Shown piece by piece: positions 43,270 to 52,417 of a stretch of 64,000 nucleotides of DNA; the stretch's first letter is position 1; each line of letters begins with the position of its first letter. This stretch comes from Flavobacterium psychrophilum. Its GTDB lineage: Bacteria > Bacteroidota > Bacteroidia > Flavobacteriales > Flavobacteriaceae. The stretch is taken from contig CAMDDB010000001.1 in assembly GCA_945890865.1 (NCBI GenBank), positions 124,001-188,000 of the forward strand, written 5' to 3'. The translations under genes were made by a program, and so were the position numbers. A model generated the notes under the pieces. The model was not told the DNA's origin and did not search any database. It worked only from the letters and a program-made list of their open reading frames with translations.

Positions 43270-43297
43270 AAAAAAAAAGCCCCACTTAGTGGAGCTT
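43270..43297 (-). terminator. Terminator of the 67-aa lipoprotein gene
   Basis: On the minus strand, AAGCTCCAC / GTGGGGCTT (one G-T pair), 3-nt loop, then a long T run (plus-strand A run 43271-43278). Confidence 0.82.
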
Positions 43298-43318
43298 AAT
43301 TTTTTCTGTAGCAATAAA

Positions 43319-43522
43319 TTACTTAGCAGGTGCAGCTTCAACAGCAGCAGCAGGTGCAGCAGCAGAGTCAGTAGCAACAGCAGTAGAATCAGCAGGAGCT
43401 TCTTCAACAGCAGGAGCTTCAACAGCAGTTGAATCTACAGCTTCTGTAGTTTCAGCAGCATTTTCTTTACAAGAAACGAACATAGCAGCAACGAATGCTA
43501 AACTTAATACAACTTTTTTCAT
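43319..43522 (-). CDS. Small Ala/Glu/Pro-rich lipoprotein
   Basis: 67 aa. Signal MKKVVLSLAFVAAMFVSC, lipobox Cys18, then KENAAETTEAVDSTAVEAPA and a tail of Ala, Pro, Asp, Ser and Thr with AVEAAPAK at the end. The mature protein is Ala-rich and unfolded-looking. The coding DNA is a run of GCW/GAW-type codons, giving a low-complexity GCAGCA pattern. It has its own -7 box (43559-43566) and terminator, so it is likely well expressed. Function unknown; paralogous to the 72-aa lipoprotein 98 bp downstream. Confidence 0.75.
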   Translation of the reverse strand: MKKVVLSLAFVAAMFVSCKENAAETTEAVDSTAVEAPAVEEAPADSTAVATDSAAAPAAAVEAAPAK

Positions 43523-43558
43523 CTTACTAAATTATAAAGGTTAATTATTAATTCGTAG

Positions 43559-43586
43559 CAAAGATATAAATTTTTTAACATGTCAA
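43559..43586 (-). promoter_or_regulatory. Promoter of the 67-aa lipoprotein gene (TTG-N17-TATCTTTG)
   Basis: Minus strand: TTG (43584-43586), 17 nt, then TATCTTTG (43559-43566), a perfect -7 box about 36 nt before the start codon. The spacing is slightly short. Confidence 0.6.
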
Positions 43587-43684
43587 AATATTTTTAGACA
43601 ATTTTTTTCATTTTTTTTCATTGTTTTTCAAAATTTTTATTCTTGAAGGCTGTGTCAACTTTATTTTTTGAAAAATAATTCAAA

Positions 43685-45838
43685 TTATTTGATTTTTTTT
43701 GACTTTGGAAATACAATATTTAGCTCCTCTATAATATTTTTTGCGTTAGCAAATTTATCAATAATAAATAAAATGTATCGTGTGTCTACCATGATGTTTC
43801 TGCAGATCTCAGGACTGTAATAAATATCACTCATTGTGCCTTCCCAAACTCTATCAAAGTTCAACCCAATTAAGTTGCCATTTGCATCAAGAGCAGGGCT
43901 TCCCGAGTTTCCACCTGTGGTGTGATTGGTTGCAATAAACGCCAATGGCATTTTTCCATTCGAATCTGCATAATTGCCATATTCTTTTGAATTATACAAA
44001 TCGATTAGTTTTTTTGGAACGTCAAATTCATAATCGCCAGGGATATATTTTTCTATTACGCCGTCTAAATAACTAATGGGTTCATAAACAACTGCATCGC
44101 TAGGTTTGTAACCTTTTACTTTTCCGTAGGTTACACGCAATGTGCTGTTGGCATCCGGAAAAACTCTATCATTAGGAAAAAATTCCATAATTCCTTTCAT
44201 ATAAGTTCTTTGTAAAGCGATATTCTTTAAGTTAATCTCGTCAAATTTAGGAGCTACATTTTTTTGATAACTATCGGCTATCGATTTTACCAATTGATAG
44301 GCTGGATCTTGATTTAATTTTTCTATAACTATCTTAACATCACCATTCATCAAGTCTTTTAAACCATCGAAACTTGTTAATTTTGAGGAACGAAAAATAG
44401 TGTTTGTTATATTTGAGGTACTGCTATTGTTCAAACTTTCAGGTAAAAATTGTTGGGGAGATTTTGTGGCATACAAATGAAGCAATTGTTCAAAAACTTT
44501 TTCGTCTACTTGTGCACTGTAGTCTTTATATAAGCCTTCAAATCCGTAGATTAAATTGTTTTTTCTATCGGTAAAAGCCTGTTCACCTCTAGCGTTGTAT
44601 ACTTGTTCTAATTGATATAATCGGTATCCAAATGATAATATTTCTGAATTTCGCAATACTACCTCAGTAAAGTAATCTTTTGCAATGGCGTAGGGTCTAA
44701 TCTCGGAATAGTTTTTCTCAAAATCGGCTAACAAGTTTCCATATTCAGCTTGTTTTCCAGCTTTGATTAAGCGCTCTTGAAATTTCTTTTCGAATTCTTT
44801 TTTGAGGGCAACCGCATTCGATTTTTTTAATCCTTTGGTTTCACCGATCCATTTTTTCCAATAATTTGCAACACCGGCATATTTTGATGCATACTGAATT
44901 TTAATGGCATTATCTTTTCTCATGAAACCATCTTGCACTTTCAAGGCGGCATCACGAATTTCAATTTTGGCAGGATTTAAATCAGTTACAATTTGTTCCA
45001 CTGCAAATGAGGGTAAGTATTCTTGTGTTCTTCCTGGATAACCCATTACCATTGTGAAATCATTCTCTTGAATGCCTTTTGCTGAGATTGGGAAAAAATG
45101 TTTTGGTTGATAGGGCACATTGTCAATGGCATATTCGGCAGGGCGATTGTTTTTATCTGCGTAGATTCTAAACAATGAGAAATCTCCAGTATGACGCGGC
45201 CAAACCCAGTTGTCTGTATCGGATCCAAATTTTCCAATGGAACTTGGTGGTGCTCCCACCAACCGAACGTCTTTAAAGGTTTCGGTGACAAATAGCAAGT
45301 ATTGATTTCCATCATAAAAAGCGCGAATCATTGCTTCTTGCCATGCTTCTTTTGAGAAATTTTTACTTACCGCTGCAATATTTTGTTGGATTTTTTTTTG
45401 TTTTTCAATTTCCGTTGGAAGATTGGATACACCTTCAATTATTTTAGATGTGACATCTTCAATTTTAATGATAAAGGTTACTGTTAAATCTTTGTTGGGT
45501 AACTCAGCTTCCATTTTGTAGGCCCAAAAACCATCGGTTAAATAATCATGTTCTACAGTAGAATGACTTTGAATGTTGTCGAAACCACAGTGGTGATTGG
45601 TTAACAAAAGACCTTTAGAAGAAATCATTTCAGCGGTGCATCCTCCATCAAAATGGGGAACAGCATCTTTTAAGCTTGAATGGTTTACCGAATAAATGTC
45701 ATCGGCACTAATTTTCATTCCTAAAGATTTCATTTCTGCTTCGTTGACTCCTTTTAATAGGCTTGGAATCCACATACCACCCTGTTGAGAAAAGACTGGT
45801 AAAACAAATAAAATAAGTAAAATTCTTAATAATTTCAT
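43685..45838 (-). CDS. S46 family dipeptidyl-peptidase, DPP11-like (Asp/Glu-specific)
   Basis: 717 aa with signal peptide MKLLRILLILFVLPVFS-Q. The family N-terminus GGMWIPSLL is intact. The catalytic His lies in LLTNHHCGFDNIQSHS (His82/83) and the catalytic Ser in TGGNSGSPALD (Ser645). Arg663 in GLNFDRVWEG lies 18 residues after Ser645, the same spacing as Ser655-Arg673 in P. gingivalis DPP11, where the arginine gives Asp/Glu specificity; DPP7 has Gly there. It would release acidic dipeptides in the periplasm. The start at 45838 fits the signal peptide. Confidence 0.93.
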   Translation of the reverse strand: MKLLRILLILFVLPVFSQQGGMWIPSLLKGVNEAEMKSLGMKISADDIYSVNHSSLKDAVPHFDGGCTAEMISSKGLLLTNHHCGFDNIQSHSTVEHDYLTDGFWAYKMEAELPNKDLTVTFIIKIEDVTSKIIEGVSNLPTEIEKQKKIQQNIAAVSKNFSKEAWQEAMIRAFYDGNQYLLFVTETFKDVRLVGAPPSSIGKFGSDTDNWVWPRHTGDFSLFRIYADKNNRPAEYAIDNVPYQPKHFFPISAKGIQENDFTMVMGYPGRTQEYLPSFAVEQIVTDLNPAKIEIRDAALKVQDGFMRKDNAIKIQYASKYAGVANYWKKWIGETKGLKKSNAVALKKEFEKKFQERLIKAGKQAEYGNLLADFEKNYSEIRPYAIAKDYFTEVVLRNSEILSFGYRLYQLEQVYNARGEQAFTDRKNNLIYGFEGLYKDYSAQVDEKVFEQLLHLYATKSPQQFLPESLNNSSTSNITNTIFRSSKLTSFDGLKDLMNGDVKIVIEKLNQDPAYQLVKSIADSYQKNVAPKFDEINLKNIALQRTYMKGIMEFFPNDRVFPDANSTLRVTYGKVKGYKPSDAVVYEPISYLDGVIEKYIPGDYEFDVPKKLIDLYNSKEYGNYADSNGKMPLAFIATNHTTGGNSGSPALDANGNLIGLNFDRVWEGTMSDIYYSPEICRNIMVDTRYILFIIDKFANAKNIIEELNIVFPKSKKIK

Positions 45839-45906
45839 TGTAGTGTAATTAATTTTGTGTGTATTATTTAACCCTGGCAAGATACAATATTGTCTCTTTT
45901 TTTCAT

Positions 45907-45939
45907 AAAAAAATCCTCATGTTATTTTCATGAGGATTT
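45907..45939 (-). terminator. Terminator of the 84-aa lipoprotein gene
   Basis: 11-bp stem AAATCCTCATG (45911-45921) / CATGAGGATTT (45929-45939), loop TTATTTT; minus-strand T run from the plus-strand A run (45907-45913). Confidence 0.87.
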
Positions 45940-45943
45940 TCAG

Positions 45944-46198
45944 TTATTTTTTTGCGGATTCTTTTATTTTTTTTGCGCCTTGTTCTACTTTTTCAGCTCC
46001 TTTTACTACCAACTCTTTAGCTTTTTCTTTTACTTTTGACGAATCAATCACTTCTTTCGCTTTTAGTTTAGCGGAATCTATTGATTCTATAACATCTGTA
46101 GAAACTGCTTCTGAGGCTACTTTTACTTTTTCTTTTGTTTCTTGTTTACAAGCTATGCCAATAGTAGCAATTGCAAGTAATGTGCAGATTTTTTTCAT
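45944..46198 (-). CDS. Small Lys/Glu-rich helical lipoprotein
   Basis: 84 aa. Signal MKKICTLLAIATIGIAC with the lipobox (Cys17). The mature part is a Lys/Glu/Ala/Ser-rich amphipathic helix (KLKAKEVIDSSKVKEKAKE and EKVEQGAKKIKESAKK), so it is probably a helix that binds membrane or protein surfaces. No named family is certain. It stands between the S46 peptidase and fabD, with its own terminator. Confidence 0.72.
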   Translation of the reverse strand: MKKICTLLAIATIGIACKQETKEKVKVASEAVSTDVIESIDSAKLKAKEVIDSSKVKEKAKELVVKGAEKVEQGAKKIKESAKK

Positions 46199-46268
46199 AA
46201 GGATACGATTTAATTTGTTTGCAATAACTTAGCAAAATAGATGCCAAAATAGCGACTTACTAGAAAAA

Positions 46269-47138
46269 TTATGCAGAATAGGTTTCCACTTGGTTATTAA
46301 TTTTATTGACTAATCCAACCAGTACTTTTCCAGGGCCAACTTCTGTAAAACTAGTTGCGCCATCGGTTATCATTTGTTGTACCGATTGCGTCCATTTTAC
46401 AGCTCCAGTTAATTGAGAAATTAAATTTTTCTGAATGTCAGCCGGATTGGTAACTGCATTTGCCGTTACGTTTTGATAAACGGGGCAAATAGGGGTTGAA
46501 AAAGTCGTGGCTTCAATAGCTGCGGCTAATTCAGCTCTTGCGGGCTCCATCATGGGTGAATGAAACGCGCCTCCCACAGGTAAAATTAAGGCTCTTTTGG
46601 CACCGGCTTCTTTCATTTTTTCACAGGCAATTTCCACGGCTTTGTATTCGCCAGAAATGACTAATTGTCCCGGACAGTTATAATTGGCTGCCACCACTAC
46701 ACCATCAACCGAAGCACAAATTTCTTCTACTAATTTGTCGTCTAAATTTAAAACAGCTGCCATGGTAGAAGGTTTAATTTCACACGCTTTTTGCATGGCC
46801 ATAGCTCTTTGATAGACTAATTTTAATCCGTCTTCAAATGAAAGCGCTCCATTAACTACTAATGCAGAAAATTCGCCTAATGAATGTCCGGCTACCATTT
46901 CGGGTGAAACGTCTAAAACTTTCGCTAAGATTACTGAGTGAAGAAATACCGCAGGTTGCGTTACTTTGGTTTCTTTTAGTTCCTCGGCGGTTCCCTCAAA
47001 CATGATGTCCGTTATTCGGAATCCTAATATTTCGTTTGCTTTTTCGAATAAATCTTTTGCTACTGCTGAAGTTTCATATAAATCTTTTCCCATTCCTGGG
47101 AATTGTGCTCCTTGACCTGGAAATATGTATGCTTTCAT
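46269..47138 (-). CDS. fabD: Malonyl-CoA:ACP transacylase
   Basis: 289 aa. It loads malonyl groups on acyl carrier protein to start fatty acid elongation. FPGQGAQFPGMG near the start, GHSLGEFSAL with catalytic Ser86, and VGGAFHSPMM with the catalytic His (~192). The length is standard. Here fabD is not with the other fab genes; pirin lies 87 bp upstream on the same strand. Confidence 0.97.
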   Translation of the reverse strand: MKAYIFPGQGAQFPGMGKDLYETSAVAKDLFEKANEILGFRITDIMFEGTAEELKETKVTQPAVFLHSVILAKVLDVSPEMVAGHSLGEFSALVVNGALSFEDGLKLVYQRAMAMQKACEIKPSTMAAVLNLDDKLVEEICASVDGVVVAANYNCPGQLVISGEYKAVEIACEKMKEAGAKRALILPVGGAFHSPMMEPARAELAAAIEATTFSTPICPVYQNVTANAVTNPADIQKNLISQLTGAVKWTQSVQQMITDGATSFTEVGPGKVLVGLVNKINNQVETYSA

Positions 47139-47225
47139 AATTTGTATTTCAAGTTTAAAGTTTTTGTACTAGGCAAAAATAGTGTTTTTTATGGAACACT
47201 AAAACCCTAACCGGGATCTCTCTAT

Positions 47226-47942
47226 TTATTGAACCATAGGAATTTCCATGATTAAAAATTTCGAATCAGATGTGGCTGTAAATTCCAAATTTTTAAAATC
47301 CCAAATTCCAAAACCATCTCGGGTTTCTAATTCTTGACCATTAACCGTAATTGTTCCTGAAATTACAAAGACATACATTCCATTGCCTTCTTTTTTTATT
47401 TCGTACGTTTTAGAAAAATCTTTTTCGAAATCAGCTAAATAAAACCAAGCATCTTGATAAATCCAAACTCCCTCATCTTCTTCATTTGGTGATAAAATTT
47501 GCGCAAAATTATTTTTTTGTAATGATTGGTCTAAAGTAATTTGTTGGTAACGCGGTTCTACATTTCTATATTTCGGGAACAACCAAATTTGAAATAATTT
47601 CGTTTGTAAATCAGCATTTGGGTTAAATTCACTGTGTTGAATTCCGGTTCCAGCACTCATTACTTGTATGTCGCCCGTTTTAATGATAGATTCATTTCCC
47701 ATACTGTCTTTGTGCGCCAAATCGCCTTCCAATGGAATGGTGATAATTTCCATATTGTCGTGTGGATGCGTGCCAAAACCCATTCCGGCGGCTATAGTGT
47801 CGTCATTTAAAACGCGTAACACTCCAAATTGAACTCTTTCTGGGTTGTACCAACTTGCAAAACTGAAACTGTGGTAAGCGTTTAGCCAACCGTGATCAGC
47901 GTGACCTCTTGTATTTGATTTATGTAAAACTGTATTTTCCAT
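47226..47942 (-). CDS. Pirin family protein (YhhW/quercetinase-like cupin)
   Basis: 238 aa bicupin. The N-terminal cupin has the metal motif GFGTHPHDNMEIITIPLEG and QHSEFNPN, giving the His-His-Glu/His metal site. The C-terminal cupin is less conserved (GMYVFVISGTITVNGQELE). Some bacterial pirins have quercetin 2,3-dioxygenase activity; others are regulators. The real substrate here is unknown. It lies 10 bp after the U32 gene on the same strand, so the two are probably cotranscribed. Confidence 0.92.
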   Translation of the reverse strand: MENTVLHKSNTRGHADHGWLNAYHSFSFASWYNPERVQFGVLRVLNDDTIAAGMGFGTHPHDNMEIITIPLEGDLAHKDSMGNESIIKTGDIQVMSAGTGIQHSEFNPNADLQTKLFQIWLFPKYRNVEPRYQQITLDQSLQKNNFAQILSPNEEDEGVWIYQDAWFYLADFEKDFSKTYEIKKEGNGMYVFVISGTITVNGQELETRDGFGIWDFKNLEFTATSDSKFLIMEIPMVQ

Positions 47943-47952
47943 TTGTATTAAA

Positions 47953-49818
47953 TTAATCTTCCTCTTCTATTTCAAATTCGGCATCTTTTTCCCAGATTTC
48001 CATTTCGCAAGGTTTGCAATTGAATTTGAGTTTGTATTCTAATTCGCCTTGTTTGAGTACTAAGGGTTCTTTTACTTTTTTATCTCGGTGTTCTGGGTGG
48101 TATTTTGGGCATCGTTCCAATTCGTATTTTATGCAATATTTGGTCGTCATTACTCGAGATTTGCCGGGATCCCATTGCAATTCGAAGGCTTTTTCAATTT
48201 CAGTAACACCATGACGTTCGTAAAATTTACGTGCGGTTTTATTGGCCACATTGTACATAAAATCCAGTTTTGTTTCTGGATAAGGATGTGATGTTTTTAC
48301 TAATTTGTGTTCTTTGCGGACATAATTTTTCAAACGAATTTCAGATAATCGCTCGTAAACCGTTCTTCGCAATTCGTTAATTTTTGATATCGGTAAAAAC
48401 CAATTCTGAGAAAATTCAATCGTAATTTCATCAGCAGTATAGGGTGTAAAACCGGTTTTAGCTAAATTAACTTTGAAATTCTCTGCTAAAGATTCGTTGT
48501 TTTTAGTTTGTTCTTTCGGGTGAACCAAATTTACGATACTTACATTTCCATCTTCATCTGTAGCAATTAATTCAAAACCAGTTTCGTTTTCTTTTAATAC
48601 TAAAGTAGTACTGATTTTTCGGACGGCACTGTCTTCACGTTCTACCAATTTTATAAAAGCGGCATCATTATTTCTATAAATGAATGTGCCTTCTTTGATT
48701 TCTTTCAATACATTTGGGTAGATAATTCCGTTTTCGGCACGGTTGACGTAAATGCCTTCAGCATCATTATTTTCGTTGATAAAACACAATCCGTCACCAT
48801 TATTTAACAATTCACCATTTTCAATTTGGTAGGCATTGCCCACAGTTTGGATGAGTTTTCCGATATATTGTCCTTTCGATTTTGGGCTTTCCCAAGATCC
48901 GATCGATTGATGTCTTTCGTTTACAAAATAATCGGTATACCCCCGATTGAAGGTTCTGTCTAATGAAGAATCGAATAAATAGGTACATTTTCCTGAGGAA
49001 GCTTTAGCGTATTTATCATTATTTTCCATTAAGAAAGCGTCTAATTTCTGACGTAAATAGGAAACGTTATTTTTTACATACACGATATCTTTCAAACGCC
49101 CTTCAATTTTAAAAGACACAATTCCGGCTTTTACTAAATGGGGTATTTGGTCTGAAACGTCAAAATCTTTAATAGAAAGTAAGTGACTATTTTTTATCAA
49201 TGTATCGCCATTTCCGTCAATTAAATTATAGGGTAAACGGCAATTTTGCGCACAGGAACCTCTGTTTGCTGAACGCTCGCCATTGGCAACACTCATATAA
49301 CAATTCCCACTAAACGAAACACATAAAGCGCCCGTAACAAAGAATTCTAGTTCTACATCGGTAGTCTCGCTTATTTCTTTTATTTGGTGTAAGTTTAATT
49401 CACGCGCTAAAACGACACGTTTGATTCCGGCATCAGCCAAAAATTTAATTTTATCAGCATCTCTATTGTTGGCTTGCGTGCTGGCATGAAGCACAATAGG
49501 GGGCAATTCCATTTCCAATATCGCCATGTCTTGAATGATTAAAGCATCAACACCAATGTCATATAATTTCCAAATCAATTGGCGGCAAGGTTCTAATTCA
49601 TTATCGTATAAAATCGTATTGATAACCACAAAAACCTGAGCATTATATAAATGGGCATATTGTACTAACGCAGCAATATCTTCAACAGAATTGGTTGCAT
49701 TTGAACGAGCACCATATAAAGGAGCGCCAATATAAACGGCATCTGCACCACTATTTATGGCTGCTATACCTTGAATTAAATTTTTTGCAGGCGCTAAAAT
49801 TTCGATCTTCTTTTTCAT
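47953..49818 (-). CDS. U32 family protein (RlhA/TrhP-like)
   Basis: 621 aa. TIM-barrel U32 domain beginning KIEILAPAKNLIQGIAAINSG, DAVYIGAPLYGARSN, and a four-cysteine set Cys166, Cys173, Cys189 and Cys193 in the SGNCYMS...RGSCAQNCRLPY region, which in this superfamily binds an iron-sulfur cluster. Relatives RlhA and TrhP catalyse RNA hydroxylation with prephenate-derived oxygen, so RNA modification is more likely than peptidase activity. The C-terminal 60 residues add a second set (Cys562, Cys570, Cys601, Cys604). Confidence 0.9.
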   Translation of the reverse strand: MKKKIEILAPAKNLIQGIAAINSGADAVYIGAPLYGARSNATNSVEDIAALVQYAHLYNAQVFVVINTILYDNELEPCRQLIWKLYDIGVDALIIQDMAILEMELPPIVLHASTQANNRDADKIKFLADAGIKRVVLARELNLHQIKEISETTDVELEFFVTGALCVSFSGNCYMSVANGERSANRGSCAQNCRLPYNLIDGNGDTLIKNSHLLSIKDFDVSDQIPHLVKAGIVSFKIEGRLKDIVYVKNNVSYLRQKLDAFLMENNDKYAKASSGKCTYLFDSSLDRTFNRGYTDYFVNERHQSIGSWESPKSKGQYIGKLIQTVGNAYQIENGELLNNGDGLCFINENNDAEGIYVNRAENGIIYPNVLKEIKEGTFIYRNNDAAFIKLVEREDSAVRKISTTLVLKENETGFELIATDEDGNVSIVNLVHPKEQTKNNESLAENFKVNLAKTGFTPYTADEITIEFSQNWFLPISKINELRRTVYERLSEIRLKNYVRKEHKLVKTSHPYPETKLDFMYNVANKTARKFYERHGVTEIEKAFELQWDPGKSRVMTTKYCIKYELERCPKYHPEHRDKKVKEPLVLKQGELEYKLKFNCKPCEMEIWEKDAEFEIEEED

Positions 49819-49924
49819 GGGTAATACTGATAAATCCGGTATTTTTTGAGATTAAGCGTACAAAGGTCTTATAAAATTAATTAAGATTTCTAATTCAAGT
49901 TGGCTTTTTTTGAATTTGTTGCAT

Positions 49925-49965
49925 AAAAAAGCACGAAATCAGCTATTAAAAATTGAATTCGTGCT
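49925..49965 (-). terminator. Terminator of the aminotransferase gene
   Basis: Stem AGCACGAA (49930-49937) / TTCGTGCT (49958-49965), 20-nt loop; on the minus strand it ends in T's (plus-strand A run 49925-49930). Confidence 0.78.
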
Positions 49966-49986
49966 ACTTTGTATTTGTAAAATGTT

Positions 49987-51171
49987 TTAAGCAACAGCTT
50001 CTTTAATTCTTAGCATTGCTTCAGTTAGCAACGCTTCACTTGTTGCATAAGAGAAACGAATACAATTTGGATTACCAAAAGCATCTCCAGTTACCGTTGC
50101 AACATTAGCTTCAGCCAATAGGAACATAGAGAAATCGGTGGCATCTTTAATTTCAGTTCCTTTGATGGTTTTACCAAAATAATACGATACATCTGGAAAG
50201 ACATAAAATGCTCCTTCGGGTACATTCAATTTGAAACCTGGTATTTGATTGACCAAGCCTACTACTAAATCTCTACGATTTTTAAAAGCCATAACCATAT
50301 CGTTTAATACACTTGGATCTGCTTCTACAGCAGTAATTGTGGCTCTTTGCGCAATTGAATTGGCTCCGGAAGTTACTTGTCCTTGAATTTTTGTACACGC
50401 TTTTGCGATGAATTCGGGCGCACCTATGTAACCAATTCTCCAACCCGTCATCGCAAATGCTTTTGCCACACCATTTACGGTGATAGTTCTCTCTAACATT
50501 CCCGGGATTGAGCCTATACTACAAAATGTTCCTGAAAAATTAATGTGTTCGTAAATTTCATCCGAAACTATATACACGTGCGGGTGTTTTTCTAATACTG
50601 CAGCTAACGCCGTAAGTTCTTCGCGGTTGTATACCGAGCCACTTGGATTACATGGCGAACTAAACCACATCATTTTAGTTTTTGGCGTAATGGCCGCTTC
50701 GAGTTGTTCAGGTGTAATTTTAAAATCGCTTTCGACAGAAGTAGGCACTTCGACTGGAATGCCTCCTGAGAGTTTGATAATTTCAAAATAGGAAACCCAA
50801 TAGGGTGCAGGAAGAATTACTTCGTCACCTTCGTTAAGCATTACTTGAGCAATATTGTATAAGGACTGTTTAGCACCCGTAGACACAACAATTTGTGAAG
50901 GTTTGTACTCTAAATCATTATCTCTTTTAAATTTTTTACAAATGGCTTCTTTCAATTCCAAATATCCTTCAACTGGAGAGTAGGTGCTGTAGTTTTCATC
51001 GATAGCGCGTTTTGCAGCTTCTTTAATAAATTCGGGTGTATTGAAATCAGGTTCACCTAAACTAAGACTGATTATGTCTTTTCCTTGTGCTTTTAATTCT
51101 CTAGCAAGAGCCGCCATTGCTAAGGTTTGTGAAACGGCTAAGTTGTTAATTCGGTCCGATAACGGGTTCAT
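49987..51171 (-). CDS. PLP-dependent class I aminotransferase (aspartate aminotransferase type)
   Basis: 394 aa. Fold-type I enzyme: SLGEPDFNTPEFI near the N-terminus, SPCNPSGSVYNREEL, the Asp in YIVSDEIYEHI, the PLP lysine in VNGVAKAFAMTGWRIGYI, and the substrate Arg in NCIRFSYATS. It most resembles the aspartate aminotransferase 1b group; substrate range cannot be told from sequence. Monocistronic, with its own terminator. Confidence 0.93.
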   Translation of the reverse strand: MNPLSDRINNLAVSQTLAMAALARELKAQGKDIISLSLGEPDFNTPEFIKEAAKRAIDENYSTYSPVEGYLELKEAICKKFKRDNDLEYKPSQIVVSTGAKQSLYNIAQVMLNEGDEVILPAPYWVSYFEIIKLSGGIPVEVPTSVESDFKITPEQLEAAITPKTKMMWFSSPCNPSGSVYNREELTALAAVLEKHPHVYIVSDEIYEHINFSGTFCSIGSIPGMLERTITVNGVAKAFAMTGWRIGYIGAPEFIAKACTKIQGQVTSGANSIAQRATITAVEADPSVLNDMVMAFKNRRDLVVGLVNQIPGFKLNVPEGAFYVFPDVSYYFGKTIKGTEIKDATDFSMFLLAEANVATVTGDAFGNPNCIRFSYATSEALLTEAMLRIKEAVA

Positions 51172-51215
51172 AGTTGTGTGTATTTATCTAAAAAAAATTA
51201 AAGTCTTACTACTTT

Positions 51216-52310
51216 TTATGCTAATTGCGGTTTTCTGCCTAATTCTCTCAAATGCTTAAAGTGCGAAGCAATTGCTGCTCTTGTAGTTTTAAACTCATGG
51301 TAAGGTAAATTACACTCAGCGGCAGTTTGTTTAACAATTTCAGCAATTTTGTTGTAATGAACGTGACTGATATTTGGAAAAATATGGTGTTCTATTTGAT
51401 GATTGAGTCCGCCGGTATAATAGTTTACAATCCAGTTTTTAGGGGCAAAGTTTGCCGTAGTAAACAATTGGTGTACTGCCCAAGTATTTTCAATTTCTCC
51501 ATTATCATCCGGTATAGGGTTTGCAGTATCTTCCACCACATGTGCTAATTGAAAGACTACACTTAAAATTAAACCGGCAGTATAATGCATAACTGCAAAT
51601 CCAAGAACAACTTTCCACCATGTTATGCCTAATACCATTGGTAAAACCAACCAAACGGTGAAATATATTATTTTAGTAATTACTAATGTTGTCCATTGAA
51701 AAGCAGGGCTTTTTGCTTCACCATAAGATAATTTTCGTTTCAAATACCGTTTCATTTGAAGGAAATCAGTAGTGATAGCCCAGTTAAATGTAAGTAATCC
51801 ATATAAAAAAACGGAGTAGTAATGTTGGAATCTATGGTGGCTGTACCATTTAGCGGTTTTAGAAAATCGTAAAATACGACCCGCTTCTAAATCTTCATCA
51901 TGCCCGATGATGTTCGTGTAGGTATGGTGTAAAACATTATGTTGTACTTGCCAATTGTAGACATTTCCGGCTAAGATATAGATACTTCCACCCATTAATT
52001 TATTCACCCAAGATTTTGAAGAATAAGCGCCGTGATTTCCGTCATGCATTACATTCATCCCTACGCCAGCCATCCCTATTCCAATTACTACGTTCAGCAA
52101 TAAATAGGTCCAAAACGGCATGTCCATTGCTAATAAAAAGAAGTATGGGGTTAAGAAAAGAGCAAACATCACTATTGTTTTTAAGTGCAATTTCCAATTT
52201 CCAGTTTTGTCAAGTTTATTTTCTTTAAAATAATCGTTTACTCTTTTATTTAAGGTTCTAAAGAATTTTAGATTGTCGTCTTTTGAAAAAACAGGTGATG
52301 ATGTATTCAT
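51216..52310 (-). CDS. Front-end type fatty acid desaturase
   Basis: 364 aa. Integral membrane di-iron desaturase. The three histidine boxes are HDGNH (first), HNVLHHTYTN (second), and NHQIEHHIFPNISH (third). The Gln in QIEHH marks the front-end (Delta5/Delta6 or linoleoyl-CoA) group, which adds double bonds on the carboxyl side. No cytochrome b5 domain is present. ATG 52310 (MNTSSPVF) is chosen over 52325 as the more usual start. The function probably affects membrane fluidity. Confidence 0.92.
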   Translation of the reverse strand: MNTSSPVFSKDDNLKFFRTLNKRVNDYFKENKLDKTGNWKLHLKTIVMFALFLTPYFFLLAMDMPFWTYLLLNVVIGIGMAGVGMNVMHDGNHGAYSSKSWVNKLMGGSIYILAGNVYNWQVQHNVLHHTYTNIIGHDEDLEAGRILRFSKTAKWYSHHRFQHYYSVFLYGLLTFNWAITTDFLQMKRYLKRKLSYGEAKSPAFQWTTLVITKIIYFTVWLVLPMVLGITWWKVVLGFAVMHYTAGLILSVVFQLAHVVEDTANPIPDDNGEIENTWAVHQLFTTANFAPKNWIVNYYTGGLNHQIEHHIFPNISHVHYNKIAEIVKQTAAECNLPYHEFKTTRAAIASHFKHLRELGRKPQLA

Positions 52311-52394
52311 ATTTTTTGAATTCAAATTTCATCAAAGATAATTATAATAATTTTTTCATGTACGCTATTCTTAATTTTTATTAACCAAAAAACG

Positions 52395-52402
52395 TATTTT
52401 TG
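52395..52402 (+). promoter_or_regulatory. Likely -7 box of rsmG
   Basis: TATTTTTG is a match to TANNTTTG, 15 nt before the rsmG start codon. The -33 element is not clear. Confidence 0.4.
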
Positions 52403-52417
52403 TGCAAAATTTAACGA

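Noticed and set aside
43319..43522. GCAGC-rich stretch as a microsatellite
   Set aside because: The pattern follows Ala/Glu codon use in a well-formed lipoprotein gene and has no fixed unit.
45930..46232. Plus-strand 100-codon frame
   Set aside because: Antisense of the small Lys/Glu-rich lipoprotein; composition only reflects the complement.
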